Shown piece by piece: positions 32,264 through 32,303 of a DNA stretch of 32,303 nt. A program made the translations under genes and the position numbers. The notes under the pieces were generated by a model. The model saw only the letters and a list, made by a program, of their open reading frames with translations. It was not told where the DNA came from and did not search any database. The number at the start of each line of letters is the position of its first letter. The stretch's first letter is position 1. Source of the stretch: a virus; the IMG/VR virus record IMGVR_UViG_3300015366_000030, positions 1 to 32,303 of that record; one strand, 5' to 3'.

Positions 32264-32303
32264 TTTACGAAAGACGCTTGGCGGCGTTTCACAGTGGGGT
32301 TAC
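32260..32303 (+). CDS. 5' end of the next rightward gene (partial)
   Basis: An ATG in an ATGA overlap with the MazG-like gene opens MIYERRLAAFHSGV and runs off the window. Fourteen residues are too few to identify it. It continues the rightward early operon. Confidence 0.5.
   Translation, partial: MIYERRLAAFHSGV

Noticed and set aside
1-32303. CRISPR array, tRNA or rRNA genes, insertion sequence, integrase
   Set aside because: No regularly spaced direct repeats with unique spacers, no cloverleaf, no transposase motif and no tyrosine or serine recombinase were seen on either strand.

Overview
The window looks like about 32 kb of the genome of a tailed, podovirus-type phage or prophage. It has a complete head-packaging and assembly block (terminase, portal, scaffold, capsid, adaptor), three long internal or ejection-type proteins, a tail fibre and a lysis cassette. 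It shows no tape-measure gene, no long-tail tube genes and no host housekeeping genes. The small early genes, a NinB-type recombination gene, a Dcm-type methyltransferase and the codon style resemble phages of Betaproteobacteria such as freshwater Burkholderiales; that host guess rests on remembered resemblance, not on a search. No integrase, CI-type repressor, tRNA or CRISPR array is visible, so lifestyle cannot be decided from this window.

Layout. From 1 to 2764 (+) a tightly overlapped operon carries a DNA cytosine methyltransferase with a second long ORF in another frame over the same DNA, several tiny genes, a VRR-NUC-like nuclease, NinB and an HNH-type nuclease. From 2765 to 3163 lies a structured, mostly gene-free stretch. 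From 3164 to 25945 (+) runs the late operon: small and large terminase, portal, minor virion proteins, scaffold, major capsid protein, a strong terminator, head-tail adaptor, a possible effector-type virion protein, tail-hub protein, three ejection proteins, a ferritin-like protein, the tail fibre, then membrane proteins, a holin and an M15 peptidase endolysin. From 25942 to 31662 (-) a leftward early operon carries ERF, a YqaJ-type exonuclease, an SSB-like protein, a winged-helix protein and a long run of very small genes, many duplicated from one another. An HNH/AP2 homing endonuclease sits at its 3' end, against the endolysin gene. From 31663 to 31802 is a divergent control region with two related operator-like sites 21 bp apart. 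From 31803 to 32303 (+) a Cro-like regulator, a MazG-like pyrophosphohydrolase and the start of a further gene begin a rightward operon that leaves the window.

How the parts work together. ERF, the exonuclease and the SSB-like protein form a single-strand-annealing recombination set, and NinB and the small nucleases on the other arm belong to the same business. The Cro-like protein probably controls both divergent transcripts. The methyltransferase probably protects phage DNA from host restriction. Late genes package, assemble and release the virion.

The most remarkable features are two long stretches where two reading frames both look like real proteins. The large terminase is interrupted by an intein of about 278 residues, placed exactly in the nuclease motif, and about 80% of that intein also encodes an HNH endonuclease in a different frame with its own ribosome binding site. 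At the left end, the cytosine methyltransferase and an ORF of about 231 residues occupy the same 700 bases. Other points are a tandem family of small paralogues whose gene ends carry the next gene's ribosome binding site, hidden micro-membrane proteins, a probable ATT start codon and a probably leaderless cro transcript.
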